DNA of 64,000 bases from Phlyctochytrium arcticum (GCA_025602905.1 JAHLKI010000020.1:124001-188000), one strand, 5' to 3'. Positions 32,667-47,132 are shown, numbered from the stretch's first letter. The notes: generated from the sequence alone by a model not told the origin. Translations and numbers: made by a program.

Positions 32667-35600
32667 ATGTCAACCACATCATCGCCCAAAAACAAGGTCG
32701 GGCCCGTCCCGTCGACAGTCATCAAATCTGACAAATCCCCATCTGCCACCGATACAAAAGACGATATGGCTAGTCCGAGCGAGGGAGATTTAGGCGGGCA
32801 TGTCGTGCCACATAGTTCGGAGGGAGATGACGAGAAGGACGAGGCATTGATGATGACGGGCAGGAGCGTGGAGAGTTCGGAGGAGGATTTGGCTAGTTGG
32901 TCAAGTGGAGGAGCAACAGGGAAAGGGAAAGGAAAAGATGAGAACATTGCTGGACATGTTTCATCAAATCCTTCATCGGAGCCGACGGAAGAACCCGAAG
33001 ACGATCCATTTGGCGGAGACCTACACCCCGTTGTATCCAGTGATGCTCTTCACGTTCCCAACCCAGTCCATTCCCCTCCGACGGCCATTTCCCATCGTCG
33101 TCCTTCAGTCGAAACTGCTACGGTCGATAAACCGATGGACTCATATCCCCAACAACACACTGGGAAGAATCCGGCTACAGGAGAAACTGAAGTAGTGGAC
33201 GCGGCCTTGGCCCATTTGATTGGAATGGGATTTGAAATCGAGGTTGCAACAGGCGCTGTTCAGCATGTGTTGGGCGATGGAATGAGTGACGATGCTGGGG
33301 AAGAGGATACCGAGAACCGGATTGTGGATGCGGCGGTTGCGTGGATTGTGGCTAGTGGCGGTAGCGGAGAGAACATTACTTGTATGTGTATTCCACCCCC
33401 CCTCTCTCCACTCGTATCGTTTGACATACATTGTACTTCTCTCAACAGATTCACCTACACCCCCAAGAAGTTTCTCTCCCGCCCCCCACGAACCCCTTTC
33501 GACGCGTCACACGCGTCCCGACAAGGGAATTCTCAAGCAAACTCAACCAGCGTCTCCACCAACTAAACCCATAACGGCATTCTTTAAAGGCGTGTTTGAT
33601 GCTGCGAACCGGGATGCAAGTGTCTGGCGAGATAAAGTTGAGAAGGCTATCAAAAGTGTTAGCGGGGACTTACCCCTTGCTGGAAGTAGTATTGGTAGTA
33701 ATATTACTGCCGGTCAAAATCAACCACCGGCTCAATTACAAACCCAACCAACATTCATTATCGCGACGCCTTCTACATCATCTGACTCCCTCAATAGATT
33801 GGCCGACGGCGATGGGCTACGACCCAAACATGTCCGGTTCTCGTTTCCCGATGTTCGGATCACCGAAAGTGAAGAAGCTCGAGGAACTCGAGCACCTGTC
33901 TCAACCATACTGGAAAAGGAACGTGGGGAGGAGGTTAAAGTCGTCAAAACATCAGTTATGGAAGATGGAGTTGATGACCGGGATTGGAGTCTGTGGGATG
34001 TTGGGACAGATGAGCTTGCCATCAAGTTTGTAAATGAGGCATTCGGAAATGAAGACGCCGGAACTCCGGAGCGAAAAGCGGCTCTGCTCAACCTCTTTTC
34101 CCCCGCCGCCACCCGACACTACAAAACCTTGAATCTAACAACATACCCACGACCCCACACCGATTCACGACTTCTCTGTCTGATCCATAAATCCCCTCTA
34201 AAATCCGTCACTGTGGACGGTACCACCGGCCCCGAGACGGTAAAACAAGTTTTAGCCGCAGGGATCGGAGGCGTGGTGGAGGATTGGACGGTTCGAGGTG
34301 GCAGTGGTTGGGGAAAGTATATTGGGACGTTTGCCAAAAAGGTACCCTTGTCCCCTCTTGGTAATCCTTTCCACACAAATTTTCTCACCTCATTCTATTT
34401 TTTAGAATCCTATGCTGAAAAGTTTGGACTTGGAGAATACCCGATTGGATAACCATGCAGTTGGGTTAATTGCCCATGCGCTGAATCCCATGTCCAAAAG
34501 CAGTAGCGCGTCCGAATCCGACCAGTCTCCAGCCGCGCGCGACGCGTCAAAATTGCGATCGCTGAAACTGGTCCAGGTCGAAATGGAAAAGGGTGGATGG
34601 TATGCACTTGGTAAGTAACATTTTGCAGATTCATCAATCAAGCCAAATGCTTACTTATTCCTATAAAGCGCCAGCCATTGCATCCTCCAAAATTCACACT
34701 CTCCATCTCACAAACATGTCACCCCACGCATCCTACCTCTCCCACTTTCTCTGCGCCCTAACCCCAACTCCCCCCGCCCCACCTTCACCCTACATTGTTC
34801 CCCCGCCCCAAGGGCTCACGACATTGCATCTGGAGGCGCTTTCGCTGATGGGATGCGGGCCGGCGTTGGGGCTGGCGATTACGGCTGCACAGGAGTTGAC
34901 GAGTTTGGCACTGGTGAAAGTGACGATCGGGTCAGAGGATTTGGGTGCTGTACTTGATTCGTTGGTAAAGTGCACTGTGTTGTTTCTACAGAGTATGCTC
35001 AAATCTGACATTTTTATTATTGCGTATTGGTTTTAGAAAGGACACGGCAAAATACGATCCCTCAATCTGGGTTACACGCGGGTTGACATTCCTGGTTCAG
35101 ACATGGTATTTTTATCCTCTTTTACAAAAGCCCAACTACGCATATCAATCATGCTTTCATTGGGAACCCCTAGATGGACCACTTGACTCCTATACTCACC
35201 TCCACCAGTCTACAAACCGTCCTTCTGCCCTCTACCAACCTCTCTCCTCCATCCCTGATTGCGCTCGCGGAAACGCTTCCCTTGGCTCACTTGGTAACCC
35301 TGGATGTGCGAGATAACCCGGTGGGGGTAGGCGGAGTTATGGCTCTGGCGGGATGTTTGAAAATGTGCGGATCCATGCGGGAATGCGGGGTTGTACCTGT
35401 CCATGGTGGAGAATCCTTTTCTGAGGTAAAGTACCCAGCTTGGCGTTCATTTTGGCCAGATCTTCTTATAGTTCATTAGGATGATCAAACAACACTGGCA
35501 CTCCTTCTAAATGACGTCGACATGTACATACATCGTAATACGCAGATTCCGCTTCCTTCATCGTCGTCAAACGACCTGCTCCCGGACGACAACCCTCAAA

Positions 35601-36345
35601 ACGATACTTGGCGCTTGGACGCGCCCACGCTCGAAACTGACCTTTCGGCTGCTGAAGAGACAGCATCCTTGCTGCGCGAAATGGCAACCGATCAGAGTAA
35701 CGATGATCTTATTCAGGTAAAACTATGACACCGAGCTATTCAACAAAAAGTTAATTTCAAACTAAATGATTCCCTATTTTCAGCACTTGTCATCTTCATG
35801 CCGAACATTCGCGCAACGTTTCCATACCCTGATTTTGCAGAGTGGAGATCACGGTCTAGTCATGCCAGAGATTTTGCTTGGTAAGTCTTACACCACTCGC
35901 TTTTACATACCGTCAGTCATCACCAACCAAAAACGCCTTTCAGACAAAGTCTTGAAAATAATGGACCAAATCGAGAGTGTCCTGGTCAAAGTCGAAAATA
36001 TGCAACAGTCACAGTCACAGTCACAGTCGCAACAAGAACAAGAAGGCCAGTCTCCCAATCTCACAAACTCCCATCCTTCCCAGCTCCCCCAAAAAGACTC
36101 GTTATCAAATATATCCGATATCGATATTTACGGCCCTGGATCCCCCCCTCCCCAAAACGCATCCAATCCGTCTTTTACACTTCCCACTTCGACTAGCCAA
36201 CCGTCCTCGTTGGGTGATATTCAGACCAAAGATTTGGATCGGGAGGTAAGCGATTGTTTCATGGGAGGATTGTTTTTTTTTACTAACCACACATTTTTTG
36301 GGCAAATAGATGAGAGAAATGGACGAGTTTTTAAATTCTTCGTAG
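32667..36345 (+). CDS. UBA-like/leucine-rich-repeat protein with PP1-docking motif (PPP1R37-like)
   Basis: Ten exons (32667-33381, 33449-34341, 34406-34610, 34669-34964, 35037-35105, 35174-35425, 35480-35716, 35784-35880, 35944-36245, 36310-36345) close in frame to 1033 aa. Residues 1-170 are acidic, Ser-rich and disordered. A UBA-like pair of helices follows (VDAALAHLIGMGFEIEVATG, RIVDAAVAWIVASGG). DKGILK and KHVRFSFPDV form an RVxF-type PP1-docking context, as in PPP1R37/LRRC68. The LRR array includes HYKTLNLTTY, LKSLDLENTRLDNHAVG, KIRSLNLGYTRV and HLVTLDVRDNPVGVGG. The C-terminus has a (QS)n run encoded by CAGTCA repeats (~36010). Role as a phosphatase regulator is inferred; calcineurin lies next door, convergent, but is not a PP1 enzyme. 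Confidence 0.83.
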
Positions 36346-36790
36346 AGTTCAACGAACCTCTACAACAAAGTATCTTATTACCAATGCTCACATCCACATC
36401 CCCTCCAATTCATCCCATCTGCTCATGTATCAAGGTCTAAATTTGTTTTTCAGGAGTATAGCATGTATCCTCTTTTTTCGATCACGCTGGATATTGGATA
36501 GACCGAACTTTGTCCCTGTCTTTTTTTTTTTGATTGGCCTTGGCTTTGCCCGATAACTGTATAAGACCACTTTTTAGAAAACAACCCTTTTTTCCGGCCG
36601 ACACAAAAATGTATGAGAAAGAGTCAGACGTTGAGGACACACAAAAAAGGGGGGGTGAGAAGAAAGAAAAAGGTAAAACATATAAAAAGAAAGGAAATGG
36701 TTTACACAACTCGAACATATCACGCGATAAAACGAATGATGTACTGGCTGGTATAGGATAAGACCTTGCCGATGGCAACGGTCGTCATCT
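36346..36790. other. Convergent 3' spacer
   Basis: No gene seen; purine-rich and A-rich segments between the ends of the LRR and calcineurin genes. Confidence 0.5.
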
Positions 36791-39264
<2,474 letters not shown>

Positions 39265-40726
39265 ATTTGTGCTCTTGCTTCTTTTTGTCAATCTACGATG
39301 TTGCTGCACGATGTCGAGACCTGGACCCGTTTCCCGGCGCACCAAATGACTTTGACCGTAGGAGAGAGTTTAGCGGAACGTATCGAGTCTGATGTACGGC
39401 TTCCTTCTTGGTACGCGCTAAGGAATTAATCAATGGTAATCGTTCTGGAAACTTTTGAAAACTCGTGGCATTGTCGTCCAAACGGTCAGGTTGTTGTTGC
39501 GTCAATGCCCTGCTTATCCAATGTCACGGGACTCTCAATCATATCAGAATTTAGAAATCGCGTCGCGTTCCAAAGGAAATCTGGAAGGACCAGCTGGAAG
39601 GACCAACGGAAAAAGGCTGTCCACTTCCCAAACCAGAAATGATCATAAAAGGCCCACATTGAAGATTGAAGAAGCCTTCCGTCTGCTGTCGGTTTGCCCC
39701 CTTCTAGATACTGTCGCAAGCGGTGAAATCGACGCCTAGGAGGATTTAGCTGCCGGCCGGTTGGCATTAGATGGAATTGTATGGGATTATTGGAGTCTCT
39801 CAGGAGTTTTCCGGTCGCAGCGCAGAAGACTGAAAAGGGATGTCAAATCAAATGACGTGGCATTCCATATCAGAGCCCGTCGCTCCCAGCTTGTTGAAAG
39901 AGAGCTCGAATCGTTGAATGGGCCAATCTCTACTTGTCGATCGGATAGCGTTGTTCTTGAACGTCGGTCCTATCTCTTTACACCCTCAACGCAGACGGAC
40001 ACATTAATCACCAGCTGGTCAAACATTCCTTCTCGGTTGAAGCAGGCGATCGCGCGTCTTTTGCTCCCGACCTTTTTCGCGGGCCGTGTGCCTCTACGCA
40101 TCTGCGGTAATCCCCCTGGAAGACTATGCCCGTTCAGGCCCCCGCACGCGAGGGAGCTTTCGGAATTGTCGAGACAAAGGATTTGGAGGTCCATCTTTGG
40201 CATGGCCGAGCAGTTTTTATGCGCCATTGAAGCACATGGTGTGATGTATCGGTTCAAAAATTAAAAGTGAACCGACTGCCAAGTAGGCTAAAATCCCCTG
40301 CCAACTAATGCAGTTGGGGTCATTGATGGCCATAGTGTTTTATACTCATCGTTTCACGCCCGAATCCAAAAGAGAATTGAGCACCCAAACTAGTGCAAAC
40401 CTTAATTATATCCGCGAGGGCCTCTCAATCAAATCACACTTTTGTCCATCATACTTGGCAAAAGAAGTGTACCTGTCGCCAAAGGGGAATCAAGAAAAAG
40501 CTTCCTCACTGAATCACTGATGAATGACCGAACATCCTTACAACACCATGATGGGGTGAGCGTGGGAATTTGGGATGAAACCAAGGCCAGATCGCCGGTG
40601 GCACAGTCAGTGCCAAACTCCGACTCCTGTCCGGAAGTCTCGGACACGCCGCGCACACATCAGCGTTGAACACTCCGACGTGAAAGATATGAAAGATATA
40701 TGAAGTGAGAGGTCAAGAAGCCTAAT
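39265..40726. other. 1.4-kb intergenic region between divergent genes
   Basis: The longest open frame (39761-40264, plus) has no family resemblance and no splice support, and I do not call it. The region otherwise looks like 5' flanks of the calcineurin and WRAP73 genes. Confidence 0.5.
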
Positions 40727-42528
40727 ATGGACTTTACCGAGCTCTATAAGCAATCCTCAGGCCTCTGCACCTTCTCCCCCGACGGCCGGTACCTAGCCAC
40801 AAGTGTCGCCCACCGGCTCGTGATTCGTGACGCCGACTCCCTCCAAATCCTCCATCTCTACGCCGCAACCGAGACCATCGACCACGTCTCCTGGAGCCCC
40901 AGTTCGGAACTGGTCCTCTGTGCATCCTTCAAATTGGGCTTGATCCAGATCTGGAATGTTCAAGATGAGCACTGGACGGCGAAAATTGAAGAAGGGGTTG
41001 CGGGGTTGGTTTCTGTTCGGTGGGCTCCGGATTCGAGGCATGTCCTTGCCTTCTCGGATTTTCAGGTACTGTCTTTTCCGTCTTTGTCCATTTTTCATTT
41101 CTATACTGATTGAAACGCGCGCTATTCAGCTTCGGATAACAGTCTGGTCACTCATCACAAAAGAAGCCACATACCTTCAGTTCCCCAAATACACTGATCG
41201 AGGTAAGTTTCTGTCCCATTCTCGCACGCAAAAACCGGTATAGACCACCCATCACTCAAAGACTAGGATTCGCGTTCCGGTCCGATGGCCGGTATTTTGC
41301 ACTAGCTGAACGGACAGAGTCTAAAGATTTCGTATCCATTTATGATTGCGAGGATTGGACGCTATTGAAGGTAACATTTTAGTTTGTTAGTTTGCTTTGG
41401 ATGGGAGGTTTTCTAATTGTGCATATAGCGGTTTATGCTGGATACAACGGATATGGAGGATCTGGCGTGGTCCCCTGACGGTCGATTTGTCGCTGTATGG
41501 GAAACCTCATTAAAGGTAAATCAAGCCGTACTTTCATCTCCCAAAGAAACTGATCATGTCCAAAACAGTACGGCATATACATTTATTACGCAGATGGTCG
41601 ACGCGTCAGCTCCTATTCTGCGTATGAGTCTGGACTAGGCATCAAATCTGTGACTTGGTCTCCGTCCAGTCAGTTCCTGGCCATTGGAAGTTTTGACCAA
41701 AAAGTAATGTGTGATGCCCTCCACCATGGTTTGTCTTCTTTTTGTGCTGATTTTGTACGTACAGGTTCGGTTCTTGAATCACTATACGTGGCGGCCGCTT
41801 ATTGAGTTTTCGCATCCCAAGGAGTTGACTGCACCTGATATCGTACGCTTCTTTTGGGCATTTCACAGAGCATACACTCATTGCTTTTTCACTATAGGCC
41901 GTGTTTAAGGAAATCAATCCTGCCAAAGACCCGAGCATGGCCGGTATATCCAGTTGGAGTCAGGTCGCCCTCCCCAAAATGCGATGTAAGCTTTTCATTT
42001 TGTGGTTTGCTACATTGTTGATTTATTGGTTTTTTATTTACAAAGATTCATTCCTGCATCCTCCAATGACTCTGCCGCAAGTCAGAGCGGACCCGGACAA
42101 ACCCAATCCTAGAGTCGGCGTCAGTTCCGCCTTGTTTAGCGCCGACGGAGCCCTCATGCTCACCCAAAATGGTAAACCTCCGTCATTTCTTACCGACCGC
42201 AAAAAAAAGACTCAAATATATCATAGACAATATGCCAACCTGTCTCTGGATCTGGGACATGACTGAGCTCTGCCAAGTAGCCCTCATCCATCAATCCTCA
42301 CCCATCAGATCCGTCACTTGGAACCCGGTGATTCCAGGCCTACTAGCCTTCTGCACCGGCAATGGGTTTATTTATATATGGCGCGGGGGAGAGGTTAATG
42401 GCTGTGAGTTGGTTGAAGTCCCGGCGGTGCAGTTTACCGTGACGGATGTCAAGTGGAACCCGAATGGAAGGGGGTTGGTGTTGCTTGATAAAGATAAATT
42501 TTGTGTCGGATTCCCGGTTGATGAATGA
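40727..42528 (+). CDS. WRAP73: WD-repeat protein WRAP73 (WDR8), spindle-pole/centrosome factor
   Basis: Nine exons (40727-41065, 41130-41202, 41267-41370, 41429-41515, 41569-41703, 41765-41842, 41898-41985, 42046-42171, 42227-42528) close to 443 aa. The start [25 protein letters not shown] is characteristic of WDR8 orthologues. WD40 blades follow, including [49 protein letters not shown] and [19 protein letters not shown]. The family segment [14 protein letters not shown] and [10 protein letters not shown] complete the match. In fission yeast and Aspergillus the orthologue acts with an Msd1/TINA-type partner to anchor microtubule minus ends at the spindle pole body. In animals it is centrosomal and ciliary, which suits a flagellated fungus. 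Confidence 0.93.
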
Positions 42529-42734
42529 AAAAAACAACAAAGCCTTTTCAAATATATGATAGAGGATCTGAGTTTACTAGCTTTTTTTTGCACGGGTTTA
42601 CTGGAGTATTGGGGAAGGACGCGTCAGCGCAAATGGAATAAGGGAAACGCAATCAAAAAGCACCCATAGCCGGATTATATGTACCTGACAGGACACTGTA
42701 CATAGCAAGAAACAAGCAAGAAACAACAAAAGCC

Positions 42735-43835
42735 ATGCCCCTCGATCTGCCCTGCGATCAGTGTGGAGAAGTGTTCCTGACCCAGTCGACTCGGCTACGG
42801 CATATCCCCATCAAACACCGCAGTATTCCAGTCTCCCAAGAGTCGCATCCTTCCCCACCACTCACTCCCCCTCCTCCTGCGAAAAAGACAGCAGCCCAAA
42901 AACCCACCGCAACGAAATAGACGGCAGTCCAAAAATCCAATGCCGCTCCTGCTCCCCCTACCACTACCTCTAATACACCCTGTACTACATCTAAGACCAA
43001 AGCAAAGGCAACTAAAGAGACAGTGCCTCCTCCCACGACCAAGGGTAAACCCAATGCCACTTCTAAAAAGACGTCGCCCCCGATCAAGGAGCCCACGAAC
43101 TCTCAAAGAGAGATGGAACGTCGCAGGATATGGGCACACATGTTTGCCAGCGACCTACCGGAAGACGCACCCACCAGCCGGGAAGAATTTATTGAAGAAA
43201 TGATGAGTGCAAACCCGGCCGAGCCAGGTTTTCGGCTCATTATCCCCAAAGACGCCGAAAAGGATGTCTCACAAGTTCATGGCTACTATAAAGATCTGGC
43301 CATGGTGGTTCCCTTGACCGATGATGCCGATTTCCGAAAAAGTGTCGCACTCCTTGCCAAATATCCATATAACAAGCCGAACCCACTCAAAACAGATTTG
43401 CTAATGTTTGAACGGCATCTGGAAGCGGTGTGTGATAGCCTCATCTCTAAAAAGGCCGCCTCGTTGCGCAAGCCCATGCTTGGCTGGTCCTATTATATGT
43501 CTGAAATGGCCCGTCGGTCACTGGTATTTATGGCTCTCCAGGATGCAGCTGCGGTCGATAGTCGTATCAAATACACGGAGGAAATGGTCAAAACCAATTA
43601 TGACGGGTTGCTGACCCAGTTTGAATCCAAGTTCGCTCCCGAGCACGCTCAAGAGTATCGAATTGTGGTGAACCTGACGCGCAACGGGCTCCTCAAACCG
43701 GGCGATATGCCCGATAACTCAAAGATCGAAGCGATGAAGCATGTAGAAGTTATACATTCGATGTGGAAACAGATGGGTATTCCTAAAGATTCAGATAAAA
43801 TATGCTCCTGCCGCACGTGCAACCCCTGCAACTAA
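42735..43835 (+). pseudogene. C2H2 zinc-finger family protein interrupted by an in-frame TAG (copy 1)
   Basis: The frame from ATG 42735 encodes a C2H2 finger (CDQCGEVFLTQSTRLRHIPIKH; spacing C-2-C-12-H-4-H), then VSQESHPSPP and a Pro/Lys/Thr linker, and hits TAG at 42918-42920. The same frame then stays open to 43835: a Lys/Thr/Pro linker and a ~230-residue all-alpha-looking domain (REMERRRIWAHMFASDLPE, NYDGLLTQFESKFAPE, LKPGDMPDNSKIEAM). A start at 43023 would give 270 aa without the finger. No GT-AG intron removes the TAG. So this is either a recently inactivated gene of ~366 codons or a bicistronic-looking remnant. The C2H2 half recurs at 44820. I recognise no known family. Confidence 0.6.
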
Positions 43836-44440
43836 TACCACCGCTAAATCCATCGTTCTCGTCCTCGCTCCCCAAATCAACCGCAAAGCCAACAACCACT
43901 ACTACCCCCAATCCAGGCGCAACGACGACAGCCAGCAAGGGCAAATAGAAGGAAAAGGAAAGTGCCCCCGACTGCCCATGTCATTGCCCCATGATGAATC
44001 GCAGCGTGGAGCTCTTTAGCGCAAACCCATTCACCCTTCCCAACCTCCTCTACAAAAACCTCCCATCATTTCTCTATTAACTCGAAACCACCTACGAGGG
44101 CATGTTGAGCAAAGTGAATCCCGATTGGAAACCAACTGCCTAGTTTCCCCTCCAACAAACCCAATGGTGCTTTTTGAGTGTTGAGGGGGCGGGCGACATG
44201 CCCGGCTTTGGATATGATGTCGGGATTGCGGACGAAGCGAATGAAACCAGGATGGCTCGGGTCTGCAGAAAGCTGGGATTGGATACTCCCGAAAAGATGA
44301 GGGCCCTGAAACTGATGTAGATAGTGCCCCCATTCCAACTTTTATATATAGCCCTTTCCCCCATTTTCTTTTTTTTGGATTATTTTTAGCTATATTTTCC
44401 CACACACTTCCAGTGAATCTTGACTTATTCCCGCGGGCCA
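43836..44440 (+). pseudogene. Decayed copy of the C-terminal domain of the C2H2 family
   Basis: A relic in several frames, with stops. The stretch TTYEGMLSKVNPDWKPT (about 44087-44140) parallels NYDGLLTQFESKFAPE of the copy before it. GDMPGFGYDVGIADEANE and KLGLDTPEK (about 44195-44300) parallel PGDMPDNSKIEAMKH and QMGIPKDSDK. The preceding Thr/Pro-rich linker is also echoed. No open frame survives. Confidence 0.5.
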
Positions 44441-44819
44441 GCGGCTGGGAGAAGGGGACAGAACTGGATTTCCGTTGGTCCTATGCTAGTAAACGTGTGG
44501 CAAAGGTATATGTATTAGCGGGTAGAATGAATTTGCTATTTCAACTATCCCAGGATGCGCTTGACAGTCGATCAACACCGACGTGAAGAGCTATATAGTA
44601 TCGGGTGAGCCCGGGTTTAGTTACCCAGAGTCTGCTTACGCACCTCCGGTGATTTCCGATCATAGACATTTTGACGCGTTCGGAAATGGCCTGGGAAATG
44701 GCGGCCATTTACATCCTCGAGTAAGGAATGACAGAAAGTCCCTTAGGAAACACTTATAGCGAAACTCTATAGGACGTTGTACATATCAAATAGCAAGAAC
44801 AAGAACAACAAGAGCAGCT

Positions 44820-45056
44820 ATGCCCCTTGATCTGCCCTGCGATCAGTGCGGACAAGTGTTTTTGACCCATCCAACTCGCCAACGGCATATCCGCATCAAA
44901 CACCGCACTATTGAAGTCTCGCAAGAGTCTCATCCTTCCCCACCACCCACTCCCCCTGTTCCTGCTCCCACTAATACTACTACTAATGTAAGGCCAAAAA
45001 AGAACCCAACTACAGCCAAGAGTATACCCAATGCCAGTATCGGAAGAGCTCAGTAA
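44820..45056 (+). CDS. Truncated C2H2 zinc-finger family member (copy 2)
   Basis: A 78-codon frame whose first ~45 residues match the protein start at 42735 (MPLDLPCDQCGQVFLT, HIRIKHRTIEVSQESHPSPPPTPP). The ~50 bp before each ATG are also alike (ACATA-CAAGAACAAGAACAACA-type leader). The finger is intact (C-2-C-12-H-4-H), but the downstream helical domain is missing and the frame ends SIGRAQ. It may be a small DNA-binding protein or a truncated pseudogene. Confidence 0.5.
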   Translation: MPLDLPCDQCGQVFLTHPTRQRHIRIKHRTIEVSQESHPSPPPTPPVPAPTNTTTNVRPKKNPTTAKSIPNASIGRAQ

Positions 45057-45631
45057 ATTGTACATCCTCACGCACCCGAGCATTCTACATAAACGCTCCC
45101 ATATAGACGATAATCAAAGGTATTGTGTATATTTTGTGGTATAAGCCAAATAGCCGCGGAGGCTCTCCCCGTGAATGTCAGAGACTGACTTGTCGCGGGA
45201 GCACCAATTTGATTGTTTGGGCTCAGATCATCCGTACGTTTCTTCGTCATGACCGGTGCAATTGGACGTGTCGTCAATTGGGAGTACCTTGGACACGGTT
45301 GAATGGTCACAGAAAGATGATAGGGTAAGATACATATATAAATAATAGCCATGATGAATGAAGCGAGCGCAAGGGGGAGGAGCGAATCCGTTTTGCAAAA
45401 TCGAGTACGAGTGGAGCCCGCAAATTAGAAACCGATTGAATGCCAATGTTATGATCTAAACTGCCTTTATTCCCAGGTTTCTAAATAAGCTACTACTCTG
45501 CCTATTAAAGGTACTCCGAATCCCCGCATGTCACGGTTGGGCCGTAGCCCCTCTGGCATTGGTGTGTCGGGATATTGCTGGACAAAGACATAAAAACTTA
45601 ATTGGTGCCGGTCCAGGGATGCCTTGAGTTT
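45057..45631. other. Intergenic region with a dispersed ~32-bp repeat
   Basis: No gene seen. The block AATCAAAGGTATTGTGTATA followed by TTTTGTGGTATAA (45111-45143) recurs nearly unchanged at 48483-48516, marking segmental duplication inside this island. Confidence 0.5.
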
Positions 45632-45972
45632 CTAGCGCCCTTTGCCAAAATGGCAAAATACGGCTACTGTAGCAAATATGGCCAAGCCGACCACTGCCAT
45701 CATGATGACCGTGGGTTCTTTTGCGCCGGCCATGATGAAAATGGCGGATGCTAGAGGCATCAAGACCATAAAGAGAGTTGCCCAGACCTTTAACTGGTCA
45801 GTTTACGGTTAGTTACTATAAGCTGGCAACCTCATCTGATTGGACTATTGCTTACTTGAATAACCCACCAGCGATTTTCGGCCATTGCCTCGTCCAAGCC
45901 TGATTTTATATCCATATATAGCCGGAATTGGTCCACCGTTAGGCTACTCAACCTATCAACTTCCGACGGCAT
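45632..45972 (-). CDS. Small two-TM membrane protein, family copy B (C-terminally short)
   Basis: Two exons (45972-45856, 45793-45632) give 92 aa. Exon 1 is exactly 117 nt, as in copy A at 51583, and starts MPSEVDRLSSLTVDQFR, ending NRWWVIQ just before a GTAAGC donor. Exon 2 gives two hydrophobic helices (LKVWATLFMVLMPLASAIF and MMAVVGLAIFATVAVFC) and stops at FGKGR, about 50 residues earlier than copy A. Upstream on the minus strand lie the family's shared elements (46041-46059 and 46073-46084). No known family recognised. Confidence 0.6.
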
Positions 45973-46040
45973 ATTGACGGACGTTGGATGTGTTGATTTG
46001 GGTCGTTTGGGTGCTGTGTTTTCTGGATCGAAACGAAAAA

Positions 46041-46084
46041 CCTGTGGGAATCCGCGGGGTGGTTTCGCTCAACCGGCGGATTCC
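46041..46084 (-). promoter_or_regulatory. Shared upstream elements of the two-TM family (copy B)
   Basis: On the minus strand: GGAATCCGCCGG (46084-46073), then CCCCGCGGATTCCCACAGG (46059-46041), about 70 bp from the start codon. Near-identical pairs or singles precede copies A, C and E. Confidence 0.5.
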
Positions 46085-46375
46085 GATCAAAGGGCGCAAC
46101 TAAAGGAGGGGGGAAGATGTCAAGTTCAGATGTGAGTGACCAGAAGCTGTGTAAGATCGGTGGTGGTTTTTTCAAGATATAATCCTACTCGAGGATTTAC
46201 TGTTATAAAACTGTGCCGGGGGAATTCCGAGTATTCTTTATTTATGTTGGGGAAGAAAAAGTACATTTTGACAGGTCGCGGTTGACCGGTCAAACAACAA
46301 AGGGATTGGCAAAAAATTATAGTCTGACAGCTCACCACCGATTTTTACGCAGCTTCTGGATATTATTCTTCGATC

Positions 46376-46435
46376 GCAATCCGCCGGACAAACCTGTTGA
46401 AGCCGTCTTCCAACAACATCGGCAGATTCCCACGC
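46376..46435 (+). promoter_or_regulatory. Shared upstream elements of the two-TM family (copy C)
   Basis: GCAATCCGCCGGACAAACC at 46376-46394 and GGCAGATTCCCACGC at 46421-46435, ahead of the ATG at 46562. The pair matches 52489-52555. Confidence 0.5.
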
Positions 46436-46561
46436 AAGAGTGTCTGTGGACTTCGCATCATGTGCACCCACAACCAAGACAAGCCTCTTCGTTTCCCAAG
46501 GTTTCCTCGTATACCTCGACACCCTGACCCGAGTCTACCCAACAACACACCAGAACCCGGC

Positions 46562-47019
46562 ATGCCCAGCCCGACGCAAGGTGAAGGCAATACGTTGAGC
46601 AAGGAGATGGCGGATCACATGCGGGAACTCGTGGATAAAAAATGTGCCTTGGTCAAGACAAACGCCGTGAGGCGCCGGCTGCTGAACACAGTAACGAAAA
46701 AAGATCAAAATGAAATGAGGTTCTCAACTAATTGAGCTCCCCGCCCAGATATTGATCATGGCAGCTACCGTTGTCGTCCTAAACCCTTTCACATCAGCCG
46801 CTTATACCAAGAACGACGACAGAGGGAGATTCGCCCTTACCATATCTCTGGTCTTTTTTTTTCGGCCCGCTCCTATTCGGTTTATTCGTTTGGGCGTGCT
46901 ACCTCAGCATTCAAACAGACCAAATGAGGGCAGAAACCGAACGGCTGCGTTCGCGGTTCAAGATTGACATACAGGAATTTCCTGAACGACGATCCTACTA
47001 TGCTCACTTACAGCTTTGA
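46562..47019 (+). pseudogene. Two-TM family copy C, frameshifted in a T9 run
   Basis: Exon 1 (46562-46690) encodes MPSPTQGEGNTLSKEMADHM and RELVDKK, like copy A's DQLRELAELK. After a 58-bp GT-AG intron, exon 2 from 46749 begins ILIMAATVVVLNPF. A run of nine T (46854-46862) sits inside the second hydrophobic segment. With eight T the frame would continue through a second TM and a charged tail (QMRAETERLRSRFKIDIQ) to TGA at 47017-47019. As given, the frame is broken there. This could be a real inactivating slip or a base-calling error. Confidence 0.55.
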
Positions 47020-47035
47020 TCTCCCCCAACAATAT

Positions 47036-47092
47036 TACTTGTATACATATATCTCAAGCGTTATCACCATATCAACTTTTTGACCATTGAAA
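47036..47092 (+). repeat. Left flanking repeat of the copia relic (possible LTR remnant)
   Basis: ACTTGTATACATATATCTC then AAGCGTTATCACCATATCAA and CTTTTTGACCAT; the same string recurs with few changes at 47802-47862 beyond the RNase H relic. Confidence 0.6.
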
Positions 47093-47132
47093 ACCGCTTC
47101 GTCCTGACGTTAACGATATAGTGCAACCCCAA

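Noticed and set aside
39761..40264. 167-codon open frame between calcineurin and WRAP73
   Set aside because: No family resemblance, Arg/Ser-rich composition of random frames, no supporting splice structure; sits in a plausible promoter gap.
42918..42920. TAG read as a sense codon (alternative code)
   Set aside because: TAG ends other genes here normally, for example the LRR gene at 36343-36345, so nuclear reassignment is not supported.
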